Assembly: GCF_019052805.1 (NCBI RefSeq)
Contig: NZ_JAHQRJ010000001.1
Span: forward strand, 1,302,001 to 1,366,000
Direction: 5' to 3'
DNA: 64,000 nucleotides
Source of the DNA: Noviherbaspirillum sp. L7-7A
GTDB lineage: Bacteria; Pseudomonadota; Gammaproteobacteria; Burkholderiales; Burkholderiaceae_D
Within the stretch, counting starts at the first letter, position 1. Every line of letters begins with the position of its first letter. Positions 38,905 through 47,547 of this stretch are shown in pieces. The position numbers and the translations under genes are program-made. Below the pieces are notes generated by a model, which saw only the letters and a list, made by a program, of their open reading frames with translations, made no database searches and was not told the DNA's origin.

Positions 38905-39924
38905 TTAATTAAAAAAGCAGAAGTCAACATTTCCATTTTTCATTCCCCTGTCGATGTCTGCAATTTTTTCAGCTTTGCTTTCCCAGCTGACGCTCTTTCG
39001 AAGCGCGATACATTCTGCCGCACCTTTGAATGCCTGGTCCAAAACATCGACTGCCGTGGTGATTACGACGCCAGTCCATTTATCTTTTAAACTGAAATTC
39101 GGACTCAGGTAAAAGAGTTTTTTGTTTTTAGTAGCGGAAATCATAGGTTCCGTGATATGGGATTCAGCAAATTCGAACTTTGATTGAAATGCTTCAATGA
39201 ACTGCAGTTCGAATTTCTCAATGTCTTTACTGTCGAATTTGCCTAAGAAGTCGTTGAGCTCAAAGGTAAGGTCTATTAGCTTCCCCTCGACGTCTTTCAG
39301 TTGAAGATCCGCTCCGGATAACTCTTTCCGCTTGCCTGCTTTGTTTTTTTGCATTTTATCAATGCCTGAAACGAACTGATCGAACATCCGGTTCGTCGCC
39401 TTTTTCACAAGCTTTTCCTGCAGCTTGGCGGACAATTCTTTTAATTCTGCAACAGGATAAGGGGAATTTCCGGGCATTGCCCGATTAGCTGATTCATCGA
39501 AAAGAGTGCGAAGCGCCTGTTGCAATTGAGCCTCAGAAAAGGATTCAAGAATTACCGCCAGATCCTCGTCCAAGGCTCCCAAGCTGTCCACCTTTTTTAA
39601 CTCGCTCAGGCGGCATGCAAGCTCTTGCAACAATTTTTTGTCCACTTTCCTATCACCAGAACTGGCGCAAAGCGATTTCACGCTGCCGAGAATCTGGAAT
39701 TTTCTGTAGGTCATTCCCAGCCCAAGCCTATCCGCGATGGACTGGATCGTTCGGTCAAAAAGGCTGTAGGGGCTTTTCGCTTCATGGGCCTGTGCTGCCC
39801 TGTGCTCGCGCTCCAACGAGCTTGGGATAGTCTCCTCCTCCATGCCAGCCAAGGCTTTGCAGTTGCTAACGAAAGTGGTGTGCGACGTGAACATGGTTGC
39901 CTCAGATGAAGTTGATTCCGACAT
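38905..39924 (-). CDS. Low-GC orphan protein of unknown function
   Basis: 339 residues from MSESTSSEATMF (39924; an upstream in-frame ATG at 39957 is less likely). The N-terminal ~40 residues are Ser/Thr-rich. The rest is predominantly helical and charged (KLQEKLVKKATNRM, KDVEGKLIDLTFELNDFLGK), with no membrane helix and no domain I recognise. GC and codon use (many AAA, GAA, TTT) are far from the neighbours, which marks recent acquisition. It lies head to head with the Tat-leader gene and tail to tail with the torD-like gene, i.e. inserted into the formate dehydrogenase cluster. The polar N-terminus could be a secretion signal, but this is speculation. Confidence 0.7.
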   Translation of the reverse strand: MSESTSSEATMFTSHTTFVSNCKALAGMEEETIPSSLEREHRAAQAHEAKSPYSLFDRTIQSIADRLGLGMTYRKFQILGSVKSLCASSGDRKVDKKLLQELACRLSELKKVDSLGALDEDLAVILESFSEAQLQQALRTLFDESANRAMPGNSPYPVAELKELSAKLQEKLVKKATNRMFDQFVSGIDKMQKNKAGKRKELSGADLQLKDVEGKLIDLTFELNDFLGKFDSKDIEKFELQFIEAFQSKFEFAESHITEPMISATKNKKLFYLSPNFSLKDKWTGVVITTAVDVLDQAFKGAAECIALRKSVSWESKAEKIADIDRGMKNGNVDFCFFN

Positions 39925-40166
39925 CACGTAACGCCGGATCAGAAGTTGGTCCTTCACGGCGCTGTTCGTACCCTGGGGAAACCGTTGCCGGGCTCACCAC
40001 TAGAATTTACAAGAATGCTTGCAATTTCTGCACGCTTGCCCCCCGCACGAGCACCGCTAACTCCAGCACCACGCCAGGCTCAACCGAGAAAAGCGAGCGG
40101 CATGGCTCTTGCATTTGCCCGGTCACGCCTGTTGATAACAGCAAAGCCTACTGCACTCCGCCCCCC

Positions 40167-40382
40167 ATGACAGACACATCCGATTCCGGGAAGGCCCGTC
40201 GCGGCTTCCTGATGACCAGCGCCAACGCCGGCTTGCTGGGTGCCACGCTCGCCCTGTTTTCCCGCGCCGCGCCGATTCAGGCCGCCCAACAATTGGCCGC
40301 CGCCAGGGACGAGCCTACCCCCAGCGGCTACCACGAAACCGATCACATCCGTAAGTACTACGCCAAAGCGCGCCAATTCTGA
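40167..40382 (+). CDS. Formate dehydrogenase region Tat-target small protein
   Basis: 71 residues with a twin-arginine motif ARRGFLMTS followed by a hydrophobic stretch (GLLGATLALFSRAAP) and a short mature part ending HIRKYYAKARQF. This short Tat-leader protein is a known member of betaproteobacterial fdh operons; its function is not established, although it may help assembly or export of the catalytic subunit. It starts the operon proper, 8 bases upstream of the catalytic subunit gene. The start at 40167 gives the standard 20-residue n-region. Confidence 0.85.
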   Translation: MTDTSDSGKARRGFLMTSANAGLLGATLALFSRAAPIQAAQQLAAARDEPTPSGYHETDHIRKYYAKARQF

Positions 40383-40390
40383 GGCTGCCC

Positions 40391-43267
40391 ATGACCCTGC
40401 TCCGTAAAACCGGTGATACTGTCAAGCGTTCCACCCTGGTGCCACGAAGCCTCAGCCAGGGCGTGCCCCAAGGCCTGACCCGACGTGCCTTCCTCGCCCG
40501 CGCCGGGCTGACGGCCGGCGGCGGCCTGCTGGCGCAGCAGTTGCCGCTGCGCGTCATGCAGCCGGCGCAGGCGCAGACCACCCATGCGCCGCCCGACCAG
40601 GGCAAGCCCGAGGTCAAGCACACCATCTGCAGCCACTGCTCGGTTGGCTGCTCGGTGGAAGCGGTTGTGCAGAACGGCGTATGGGTGCGGCAGGACACGG
40701 CATTCGACTCGCCCATCAACCTTGGCGCCCATTGCGCCAAGGGCGCTTCCGTGCGGGAGCACGGCCATGGCGAGCACCGGCTGCGTTATCCGATGAAGCT
40801 GGTCAATGGCAAGTACCAGCGCATTAGCTGGGATCAGGCGATCAATGAAGTTGGCGACAAGCTGCTGCAGCTGCGGCAGCAGGCGGGGCAGGATTCGATC
40901 TTCTGGATAGGCTCGTCCAAGCACAACAACGAGCAGTCCTATCTGCTGCGCAAGTTCGTCTCGATGTGGGGCTCCAACAATACCGACCACCAGGCCCGAA
41001 TCTGTCACTCCACCACGGTAGCCGGCGTGGCGCAGACCTACGGGTATGGCGCCATGACCAATTCCTTCAATGACTTAAGCCACAGCAAGGCGGTGCTGTT
41101 CATCGGCTCCAATCCGGCCGAGGCGCATCCGATCTCGATGCTGCACTTCCTGCATGCGAAGGAACTGGGCGCGAAGATGATCGTGATCGACCCGCGCTTC
41201 ACCCGCACTGCCCGCTTTGCCCATCACTATGTACGCATCCGCCCAGGCACCGATATCGCGCTGGTCTGGGGCATTCTCTGGCATATCTTCGAGAACGGCT
41301 GGGAGGACAAGGAATACATCGAGCGCCGCACCTACCGCATGGACGAGGTGCGCAAGGAAGTGGCGAAGTGGACGCCGGAAAAAGTCTCGGATGTCACCGG
41401 CGTGCCCGAGGCCACGGTGAAGAAGGCGGCCGAGATGCTGGCAACCAACCGGCCGTCGTCGGTGGTGTGGTGCATGGGCATTACCCAGCACCATGTGGGC
41501 ACCGCCAATGTACGGGCGCTTTCTATCCTGCAGCTGGCGCTGGGCAATATCGGCGTGGCCGGCGGCGGCGCCAATATTTATCGCGGCCACGACAATGTCC
41601 AGGGCGCAACCGACGTCGGCCCCAACCCGGATTCCCTGCCCGGCTACTACGGCCTTGCCGAAGGCGCATGGAAGTATTTCGCGCGGGTCTGGGATGTGGA
41701 CTACCAATGGCTGCAGGGTCGCTTCGCCAGCAAGGCGCTGATGGAAAAGCCCGGCATGACCGTGTCCCGCTGGTTCGATGGCGTCAATGAAAACAAGCAG
41801 TTCGTGGACCAGCCCAACAGCCTGAAGGCCGTGGTCTACTGGGGCCACGCGCCCAACAGCCAGACCCGCTTGCCGGACATGAAGCTGGCCATGCAGAAGC
41901 TCGATTTGCTGGTGGTGATCGATCCCTACCCGACCATGACCGCGGCCATGCATGGCAGGAAGGATGGCGTCTATCTGCTGCCGGCCACCACCCAGTTCGA
42001 GACCCAGGGCTCGGTGACCTGCAGCAACCGCTCGGTGCAGTGGCGCGAGCGGGTGATCCATCCGCTGTTCGAGTGCAAGACCGACCACGAGATCATGTAC
42101 CTGTTTGCCAGGAAGTTCGGCTTCGCCAATGAACTCTGCAAGCACATCAAGGTGGTCGACAACGAGCCGGTGATCGAGGACATCCTGCGCGAGATCAACC
42201 GCAGCGTCTGGACCATAGGTTACAGCGGCATCTCGCCCGAGCGGCTGAAGCTGCACATGGAGAACAAGCACACCTTCAATCCAACCACGCTGCTGGCCGA
42301 ATACGGGCCGTGCAAGGGCGATTACTACGGCCTGCCCTGGCCGTGCTGGGGCACGCCGGAGATGAAGCATCCGGGCACGCCCATCCTTTACGACATTTCC
42401 AAGCCGGTGGCCGAGGGCGGGCTGCCGTTCCGGGCGAACTGGGGCGTGGAGCATGACGGCCTGCCGCTGCTGGCGGCAGATGGCTCGAGCAACAGGGACA
42501 GCGAGATGCAGTTCGGCTATCCCGAGTTCGACCATGTGCTGCTGAAGAAGCTGGGCTGGTGGAATGAACTGACGCCCGAGGAGCAGAAGCAGGCCGATGG
42601 CAACAACTGGAAGACCGATATGTCGGGCGGCATCATTCGCGTGGTGATCGCGCACGGCTGCGCGCCGTACGGCAATGCGCGCGCCCGCTGCCATGTGTGG
42701 AATTTCCCCGACCCGGTGCCGGTGCACCGCGAGCCGCTGGTCAGTCCGCGGCGCGACCTGGTGGCCGCCTATCCGACCTATCCGGACAAGGCCGCGTTCT
42801 GGCGCCTGCCCACGCTCTACAAGTCGGTGCAGGACATCAATTTCGCCAAGGACTATCCACTCATCATGACCTCCGGCAGGCTGGTGGAGTACGAGGGCGG
42901 CGGCGACGAGACCCGTTCCAATCCCTGGCTTGCCGAGTTGCAGCAGGCCATGTTCGTTGAAGTCAATCCGCATGACGCCACCCAGCTCAATGTCCAGACC
43001 GGCAAGTTCGTCTGGGTGGAAACGCCTACCGGCGCGCGCCTGAAAATTACCGCCTTCGTCACGCCGCGGGTGCCGGCCGGGCTGGTCTGGATGCCCTATC
43101 ACTTCGGCGGCTGGTGGATGGGCGAGGATCAGCGGGGCAACTACCCGCCTGGCGCGGCACCCATCGTGCTGGGCGAGGCGGTCAACACTGGCTGGACCTA
43201 TGGCTATGACGTGGTAACGATGATGCAGGAGACCAAGGTCTCGCTGTGCCGTCTGGTGACGGCCTGA
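40391..43267 (+). CDS. fdhA: Formate dehydrogenase, catalytic (molybdopterin) subunit
   Basis: 958 residues. The Tat signal LTRRAFLARAGL (29-40) sends the folded enzyme to the periplasm. A 4Fe-4S cluster is bound by C80-x2-C83-x3-C87 and C115. The metal ligand that is selenocysteine in E. coli FdnG is a cysteine here (C205 in ARICHSTTVAG). The family's active-site His-Ser context and the C-terminal molybdopterin-dinucleotide domain (LIMTSGRLVEYEGGGDETR) are present. It oxidises formate to CO2 and passes electrons to the Fe-S subunit. It lies 8 bases after the Tat-target gene. A REP-like element, not a promoter, separates it from fdhB. Confidence 0.94.
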   Translation: MTLLRKTGDTVKRSTLVPRSLSQGVPQGLTRRAFLARAGLTAGGGLLAQQLPLRVMQPAQAQTTHAPPDQGKPEVKHTICSHCSVGCSVEAVVQNGVWVRQDTAFDSPINLGAHCAKGASVREHGHGEHRLRYPMKLVNGKYQRISWDQAINEVGDKLLQLRQQAGQDSIFWIGSSKHNNEQSYLLRKFVSMWGSNNTDHQARICHSTTVAGVAQTYGYGAMTNSFNDLSHSKAVLFIGSNPAEAHPISMLHFLHAKELGAKMIVIDPRFTRTARFAHHYVRIRPGTDIALVWGILWHIFENGWEDKEYIERRTYRMDEVRKEVAKWTPEKVSDVTGVPEATVKKAAEMLATNRPSSVVWCMGITQHHVGTANVRALSILQLALGNIGVAGGGANIYRGHDNVQGATDVGPNPDSLPGYYGLAEGAWKYFARVWDVDYQWLQGRFASKALMEKPGMTVSRWFDGVNENKQFVDQPNSLKAVVYWGHAPNSQTRLPDMKLAMQKLDLLVVIDPYPTMTAAMHGRKDGVYLLPATTQFETQGSVTCSNRSVQWRERVIHPLFECKTDHEIMYLFARKFGFANELCKHIKVVDNEPVIEDILREINRSVWTIGYSGISPERLKLHMENKHTFNPTTLLAEYGPCKGDYYGLPWPCWGTPEMKHPGTPILYDISKPVAEGGLPFRANWGVEHDGLPLLAADGSSNRDSEMQFGYPEFDHVLLKKLGWWNELTPEEQKQADGNNWKTDMSGGIIRVVIAHGCAPYGNARARCHVWNFPDPVPVHREPLVSPRRDLVAAYPTYPDKAAFWRLPTLYKSVQDINFAKDYPLIMTSGRLVEYEGGGDETRSNPWLAELQQAMFVEVNPHDATQLNVQTGKFVWVETPTGARLKITAFVTPRVPAGLVWMPYHFGGWWMGEDQRGNYPPGAAPIVLGEAVNTGWTYGYDVVTMMQETKVSLCRLVTA

Positions 43268-43281
43268 TGCATCCGCCTGAT

Positions 43282-43397
43282 GTAGGGCGTAATACCCCGA
43301 AGGGGCATTACGCGCAACGAGCGGTCCCGGCAAGACGCGGCATTCGCCACTAGTGTTACGGCTCGCCGCGCAATGCCCTTCGGGAATTGCACCCTAC
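43282..43397. repeat. REP-like paired palindromic repeat, copy B
   Basis: A 116-base element bounded by GTAGGG and CCCTAC, with the same two inverted hairpins as copy A at 16774-16887. The left arm is CGTAAT..ATTACG around ACCCCGAAGGGGC; the right arm is GCAAT..ATTGC around GCCCTTCGGGA. It sits between fdhA and fdhB inside an operon, where it could set relative expression by protecting the upstream message or attenuating. Confidence 0.85.
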
Positions 43398-43440
43398 GAA
43401 AGCGGCCGGTCTGATCGGTACGAAGCAGCAAGGAGCAAGC

Positions 43441-44124
43441 ATGGCAACCAGGATGAAATTCATTTGCGACACCGAGCGCTGCATCGACTGCAACGGCTGC
43501 GCAACCGCCTGCAAGAACGAGAACGAGGTGCCGTGGGGCATGCACCGGCGCCGGGTGGTGACGGTCAACGACGGCATGCCGGGCGAGGCGGCGATTTCGG
43601 TGGCCTGCATGCACTGCACCGACGCGCCCTGCATGGCGGTATGCCCGGTGGACTGCTTCTACCATACGGCCGACGGCATCGTCCTGCACAGCAAGGACCT
43701 GTGCATAGGCTGCGGCTACTGCTACTACGCCTGCCCGTTCGGCGCGCCGCAATTTCCCAACCCCGGTGCCTTCAATCACCGCGGCAAGATGGACAAGTGC
43801 ACCTTCTGCTCGGGCGGCCCGGAACCTGACAACTCCGAAGCCGAGTTCCAGAAATATGGCCGCAACCGCATTGCCGAAGGCAAGCTGCCGGTCTGCGCCG
43901 AGCAATGCGGCACCAAGGCGCTGCTGGGCGGCGATGCCAGCATCATTGCCGACATCTATCGCCAGCGGGTGGAGACCCGCGGCTACGGGCCGGAGCTGTG
44001 GGGCTGGGACATCGCCTATGAGACCAAGCGCAACGGCGGCAAGGTGGAAAACAAGGGCGAAGGCCCGCGCCGGAACCAGATCCCGAACGACTTCCAGAAC
44101 AACCCGCGAAAGTTTCCGACATGA
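43441..44124 (+). CDS. fdhB: Formate dehydrogenase, iron-sulfur (beta) subunit
   Basis: 227 residues with four ferredoxin-type cysteine groups: CDTERCIDCNGCATAC, CMHCTDAPCMAVCP, CIGCGYCYYACP and CTFC...C..C, binding four 4Fe-4S clusters. It carries electrons from the catalytic to the cytochrome subunit. It has no own signal and would be exported with FdhA. The start at 43441 has AAGGAG 9 bases upstream. There is no long C-terminal membrane anchor as in E. coli FdnH. The stop overlaps the next start (ATGA). Confidence 0.93.
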   Translation: MATRMKFICDTERCIDCNGCATACKNENEVPWGMHRRRVVTVNDGMPGEAAISVACMHCTDAPCMAVCPVDCFYHTADGIVLHSKDLCIGCGYCYYACPFGAPQFPNPGAFNHRGKMDKCTFCSGGPEPDNSEAEFQKYGRNRIAEGKLPVCAEQCGTKALLGGDASIIADIYRQRVETRGYGPELWGWDIAYETKRNGGKVENKGEGPRRNQIPNDFQNNPRKFPT

Positions 44125-44336
44125 GCCGCGCCCGACTACTCGCCATTGCGCTGATGGCAAGCGCCCTCTCCGGCTGCCTGGAAGTGGAACAGCATCCACC
44201 CTGGGTGCATGGCTATTACGACGGCAAGCCCGACAACATGCCGTCGCAACGGCATTACCACGGCGACCGCATGGCCTGGAATGCCGCCATCGACAACCGC
44301 AACCGCCGCCAGAACGAATACAACCGCATGCCCTGA
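44121..44336 (+). CDS. Small lipoprotein encoded inside the formate dehydrogenase operon
   Basis: 71 residues. Signal peptide MSRARLLAIALMASALSGC has a lipobox LSGC with Cys at 19. The mature part is rich in H, N, R, Y and W (HPPWVHGYYDG, RNRRQNEYNRMP). It is coupled to fdhB by an ATGA overlap and followed 38 bases later by the cytochrome gene, so it is a fixed part of the operon. I know of no function; a periplasmic accessory of the dehydrogenase is a fair guess. Confidence 0.7.
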   Translation: MSRARLLAIALMASALSGCLEVEQHPPWVHGYYDGKPDNMPSQRHYHGDRMAWNAAIDNRNRRQNEYNRMP

Positions 44337-44374
44337 ACCGGGCAAGAACAGAACCGTAGAACAGGAGAGCCGCC

Positions 44375-45469
44375 ATGCATCCATACCCGACCCGGCACAG
44401 CGTTCCGGCCGCCTGGCTTCTTGGCATGCTGCTGCAGCTGGCCGTGGCGATGTCCTGGGCCGCGGTGCCAAATGAAAAGGCGGTGCCGGCCTATGCCGAG
44501 GAACAGACCATCCTGCAGGTGGAAAAGGACACGCCGCAGCCCGGCATGGGCAGTACGGACTCGGGACGCCGCCACATCGACCGTCATTACGTGCAGCCGT
44601 TTGGCCTGCAGCCGGAAATGGATGTGCTGCTGCAGCGAGGCGGCAATACCTGGCGCACCTTGCGCAACGGGCCGATCGCCACCATTGCCGGCACCATCCT
44701 GCTGGTGGTGCCGCTGCTGATCTTCGGCTTCTACCGGGCGGTAGGCCCGGCACGGCTGGACCGGCCCGAGTCGGGCCGCAGGATACAGCGCTTCACGCTC
44801 TGGGACCGGGTGATCCACTGGGCCACCGCCTTCAGTTTCCTGGCGCTGGCGCTGACCGGGCTGATCATCATGTATGGCAAGCAGCTGCTGCTGCCGCTGA
44901 TGGGCCATAACGCCTTTTCCTGGCTGGCGATTCTTTCCAAATACTTGCACAACTTCGTCGGGCCGCTGTTCATCGCGTGCTCCGTGCTGATGTTCTTCAC
45001 CTTCCTGCGCGAAAACATTTTCAGGCGCTGGGACTGGGAATGGATCAAGAAAGGCGGAGGCCTGGTCAGCCACAAGCATGTGCCGGCCGGCTACTTCAAT
45101 GCGGGAGAAAAACTCTGGTTCTGGGGCGGCGTGGCGCTGCTGGGCATCATTGTCTCGGTGTCCGGGCTGGTGCTGGACTTCGTCAACTTCCGGCAGACCC
45201 GCTATGTGCTGCAGTGGGCCAACTACCTGCATGTCGGCGGCGCCGTGATCTATATCGCCGCCAGCATGGGCCATATTTTCATCGGCACCTGGGGCACGCC
45301 GGGCGCCTATGACGCGATGCGGCACGGCACGGTGGACGAAGCCTGGGCGGCCAGCCACCACGCACTCTGGTATGAAGACGTGAAAGCCGGCAAGGTAACC
45401 GCGCCGCATGGCCGGCATGCAGGTCATGTTCCGCCGGCACAGCCGACAAGGGGTAGCGATTATGCATGA
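44375..45469 (+). CDS. fdhC: Formate dehydrogenase, cytochrome b (gamma) subunit
   Basis: 364 residues. A cleavable signal (to about residue 30) and a periplasmic segment of ~75 residues precede the four-helix cytochrome b core (about 105-310). Heme-ligand histidines are visible in RVIHWATAF, KYLHNFVG, YLHVGGA and MGHIF. It anchors the enzyme on the periplasmic face and passes electrons to the quinone pool. A His-rich C-terminal tail (HGRHAGHVPP) is unusual. The stop overlaps the next lipoprotein gene start by eight bases. Confidence 0.92.
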   Translation: MHPYPTRHSVPAAWLLGMLLQLAVAMSWAAVPNEKAVPAYAEEQTILQVEKDTPQPGMGSTDSGRRHIDRHYVQPFGLQPEMDVLLQRGGNTWRTLRNGPIATIAGTILLVVPLLIFGFYRAVGPARLDRPESGRRIQRFTLWDRVIHWATAFSFLALALTGLIIMYGKQLLLPLMGHNAFSWLAILSKYLHNFVGPLFIACSVLMFFTFLRENIFRRWDWEWIKKGGGLVSHKHVPAGYFNAGEKLWFWGGVALLGIIVSVSGLVLDFVNFRQTRYVLQWANYLHVGGAVIYIAASMGHIFIGTWGTPGAYDAMRHGTVDEAWAASHHALWYEDVKAGKVTAPHGRHAGHVPPAQPTRGSDYA

Positions 45470-46085
45470 TCGAACTGCCGTGCTGGGCTGCCTTGCCCTG
45501 AGCGTCCTGCTGCTAGGCGGCTGCGGGGAGCGCGCCGCCGGCAACCGCAGCGAAGCCACGCAGACCGGCTTTCCAGGCCAGCTCGCCGCCGGTAGCAAGT
45601 CCAGTGGCGAAATCATGGAACGCTCGCGCGACTCCACCAGGAGCCAGATGCCGAGCGGCACGCCGGGCATCCCCGAAGGCGCGGGCGGCACCACCAGCGG
45701 ACCGGCCATGGGCGGCACCTCGCCAGGCGCCGCAGTGGCGGGCGATGCGCCCAAGGGAAAGATGGCGGGCGAGACCGCCGCTGCCGGCCCCGCTTCGGCT
45801 CCTGCCAAGCCCGGCGCAGCCGAAGAAGCGGCTGCCAGGGCGCAAAAGGAAAAACAGGAGCTGGCGGCATCGATGGATGAAGTGACCCGGCGCTGGCGCG
45901 CCGACGCAGCGAAGAACGGCTGGAAGGCCTATCCGGCCGTTGGCCATGATGCCGTCGCCGGCATTGCCGCCTCCGGCGCACAGGAACAGAGCCGTGCGGT
46001 GGCGCCGCCGGTGCATAGCGAAAAGTCCGGCAGCGCCGCGCCCAGTGAGGACGTGAAGAAGCCCAAGGAACCTGGTGCAAAGTAA
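45462..46085 (+). CDS. Ala/Gly/Pro-rich lipoprotein at the end of the formate dehydrogenase operon
   Basis: 207 residues. Signal peptide with lipobox LLGGC (Cys about 21). The mature protein is low-complexity (G, A, S, P, K) with one helical stretch AAARAQKEKQELAASMDEVTRR (about residues 119-140; written here in part). The start at 45462 lies 8 bases inside the end of the cytochrome gene, showing coupling. I do not recognise a family. A spacer or anchor in the periplasm is possible. Confidence 0.65.
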   Translation: MHDRTAVLGCLALSVLLLGGCGERAAGNRSEATQTGFPGQLAAGSKSSGEIMERSRDSTRSQMPSGTPGIPEGAGGTTSGPAMGGTSPGAAVAGDAPKGKMAGETAAAGPASAPAKPGAAEEAAARAQKEKQELAASMDEVTRRWRADAAKNGWKAYPAVGHDAVAGIAASGAQEQSRAVAPPVHSEKSGSAAPSEDVKKPKEPGAK

Positions 46086-46109
46086 GGGCCTAAGCCTGGA
46101 GGAAGCCGC

Positions 46110-46541
46110 ATGCTGATGGCTGAGCTGCCGCTTGCGGTGCTGATGCGCTGGCGACCCGCGACCAGCCCGTGGGACCATGCCCGCTGGCGACCGGAAGCAG
46201 TCAGCGTGGACCGTTCCGATGCCAGTGCGGCAGTGCGCGCGGTCACGCACGACACCCGACTGCTGCGCGGCGTGATGCTGCAGCTCTATCCCGACGAACA
46301 CGACGGCTATTTCGAGAACTGGGCCGCGCCCGAACCCAAGGTCTTCCTGCTATGGCGGGTGGATAGCGACGAGCCGGCAATCATATTGGCCTCCGTCAGC
46401 TACGCCGAAGGCACCCGCATGCTCGATTCCGGCGACCTGGCCGACGGCATCGGCATGCCCGCCGACATTCACGCCTGGCTGGGCAGCTACCTGCTGCGCC
46501 ACTACGAGCCGCCCGCCCGCGGCAGGCGCAACCACGGCTGA
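46110..46541 (+). CDS. DUF3305 protein of the formate dehydrogenase cluster
   Basis: 143 residues matching the DUF3305 pattern (LPLAVLMRWRPATSPWDHARWRPE at the start, key W/R residues; VFLLWRVD and ILASVSYAEGTRMLDSG further on). DUF3305 proteins travel with formate dehydrogenase and usually with a DUF3306 gene, which is absent here. Function unknown; probably maturation. It is the last gene of the operon, 24 bases behind the lipoprotein gene. Confidence 0.8.
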   Translation: MLMAELPLAVLMRWRPATSPWDHARWRPEAVSVDRSDASAAVRAVTHDTRLLRGVMLQLYPDEHDGYFENWAAPEPKVFLLWRVDSDEPAIILASVSYAEGTRMLDSGDLADGIGMPADIHAWLGSYLLRHYEPPARGRRNHG

Positions 46542-46831
46542 GCAGCGTCAATGCAGTCAACGCTATGGCGCTATCCGCTTCACGCGCTTCCCCAGTCTGC
46601 TGGCGCTTATCAAGCGCAGGAAGCTCGACAATACTTGCGCAAGCTCATCACAGGGATCTGTCCGTTGCTTCATCATTAACGGCTGACAATTGCCAACTGT
46701 CCTATGGCGATTCGTTTTCCCTTCCTACCCCAAGTTCGGCGTTTGTCCTACTGCCCGTTTGCCCATCATTGCCTACATTGGAGCCTCGCACCCAGCGTGG
46801 TGCTCTTAACACGACCCAACAAGGAGTGAAC

Positions 46832-47350
46832 ATGAGGAAGACTTCAATTGCAGCATTGATTGCAGCGATGGCATTCGCAGGATCGGCAATGGCGCAAAGC
46901 ACGGGCGGCGGCACTGGCGGAGGCATGGGCAGCAGCCCAAGCTCCAGCAGCGGCGCGGCAATGACCGGCGGTAGCGGCGGCAGCACCTCGGGCAGCACTT
47001 CTGGCAATTCCGGCATGAGCGGCGGCGCCGGCACGTCCGGCGGCTCTGGCATGAGCGGCGGCGCATCCGGCATGAGCGGCGGTTCCGGCGCCTCGGGCGG
47101 CACCGGTTCCTCGGACATGAGCGGTGGCTCCGGCACTTCCGGAAGCAGCGGCAGCGGCGGCTCATCGGGCATGGGCGGCGGCTCCGGCATGTCGGGCAGC
47201 GGCGGCTCTTCCGGCATCAACAGCGGCTCGTCGGGCATGAGCGGCGGCTCCGGTAGCGGCACTTCCAGCACCATGGGCGGCACCGGCGCGGGCTCCTCGG
47301 GCATGGGCTCGGGCAGCTCTTCCGGTGGCAGCAGCGGTGGCAGCCGTTAA
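46832..47350 (+). CDS. Secreted Gly/Ser-rich repeat protein
   Basis: 172 residues. The signal peptide MRKTSIAALIAAMAFAGSAMA is followed by a mature part made almost only of G and S with regular Met, in units like SGMSGGSG and SGGSGMSGGA. AAGGAG lies five bases before the ATG and a terminator follows the stop, so the gene is real. Codons for Gly and Ser are mixed (GGC, GGT, TCC, AGC), so selection acts on the amino acids and not just the DNA repeat. Function unknown; similar Gly/Ser-rich exported proteins are common in related bacteria and tend to be disordered. Confidence 0.8.
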   Translation: MRKTSIAALIAAMAFAGSAMAQSTGGGTGGGMGSSPSSSSGAAMTGGSGGSTSGSTSGNSGMSGGAGTSGGSGMSGGASGMSGGSGASGGTGSSDMSGGSGTSGSSGSGGSSGMGGGSGMSGSGGSSGINSGSSGMSGGSGSGTSSTMGGTGAGSSGMGSGSSSGGSSGGSR

Positions 47351-47376
47351 TCACGCTGTATAGCAGTCAGCGAGCC

Positions 47377-47407
47377 AGCCGCCCCTCGCAAGAGCGGGCG
47401 GCTTTTT
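47377..47407 (+). terminator. Rho-independent terminator of the Gly/Ser-rich gene
   Basis: AGCCGCCC (47377-47384) pairs with GGGCGGCT (47396-47403) and is followed by TTTT. It is 27 bases past the stop codon. Confidence 0.9.
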
Positions 47408-47547
47408 ATCGCCAGGCGGAAAGGCAATATCGGGTGTGCTGCCGGATCGCCGAGTGCGCCGGCACCGTCGTGCCTTGGCGAGCCTGAGCAGCAGGAACCA
47501 GGATTACTCCGTCTGCAAGCGTCCGAAACGCTTCAGGCCTGCGTGCC

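Noticed and set aside
46702-47304. Pro/Met/Glu-rich minus-strand frame opposite the Gly/Ser gene
   Set aside because: It is the complement of Gly/Ser codons; the plus-strand gene has signal peptide, ribosome site and terminator.
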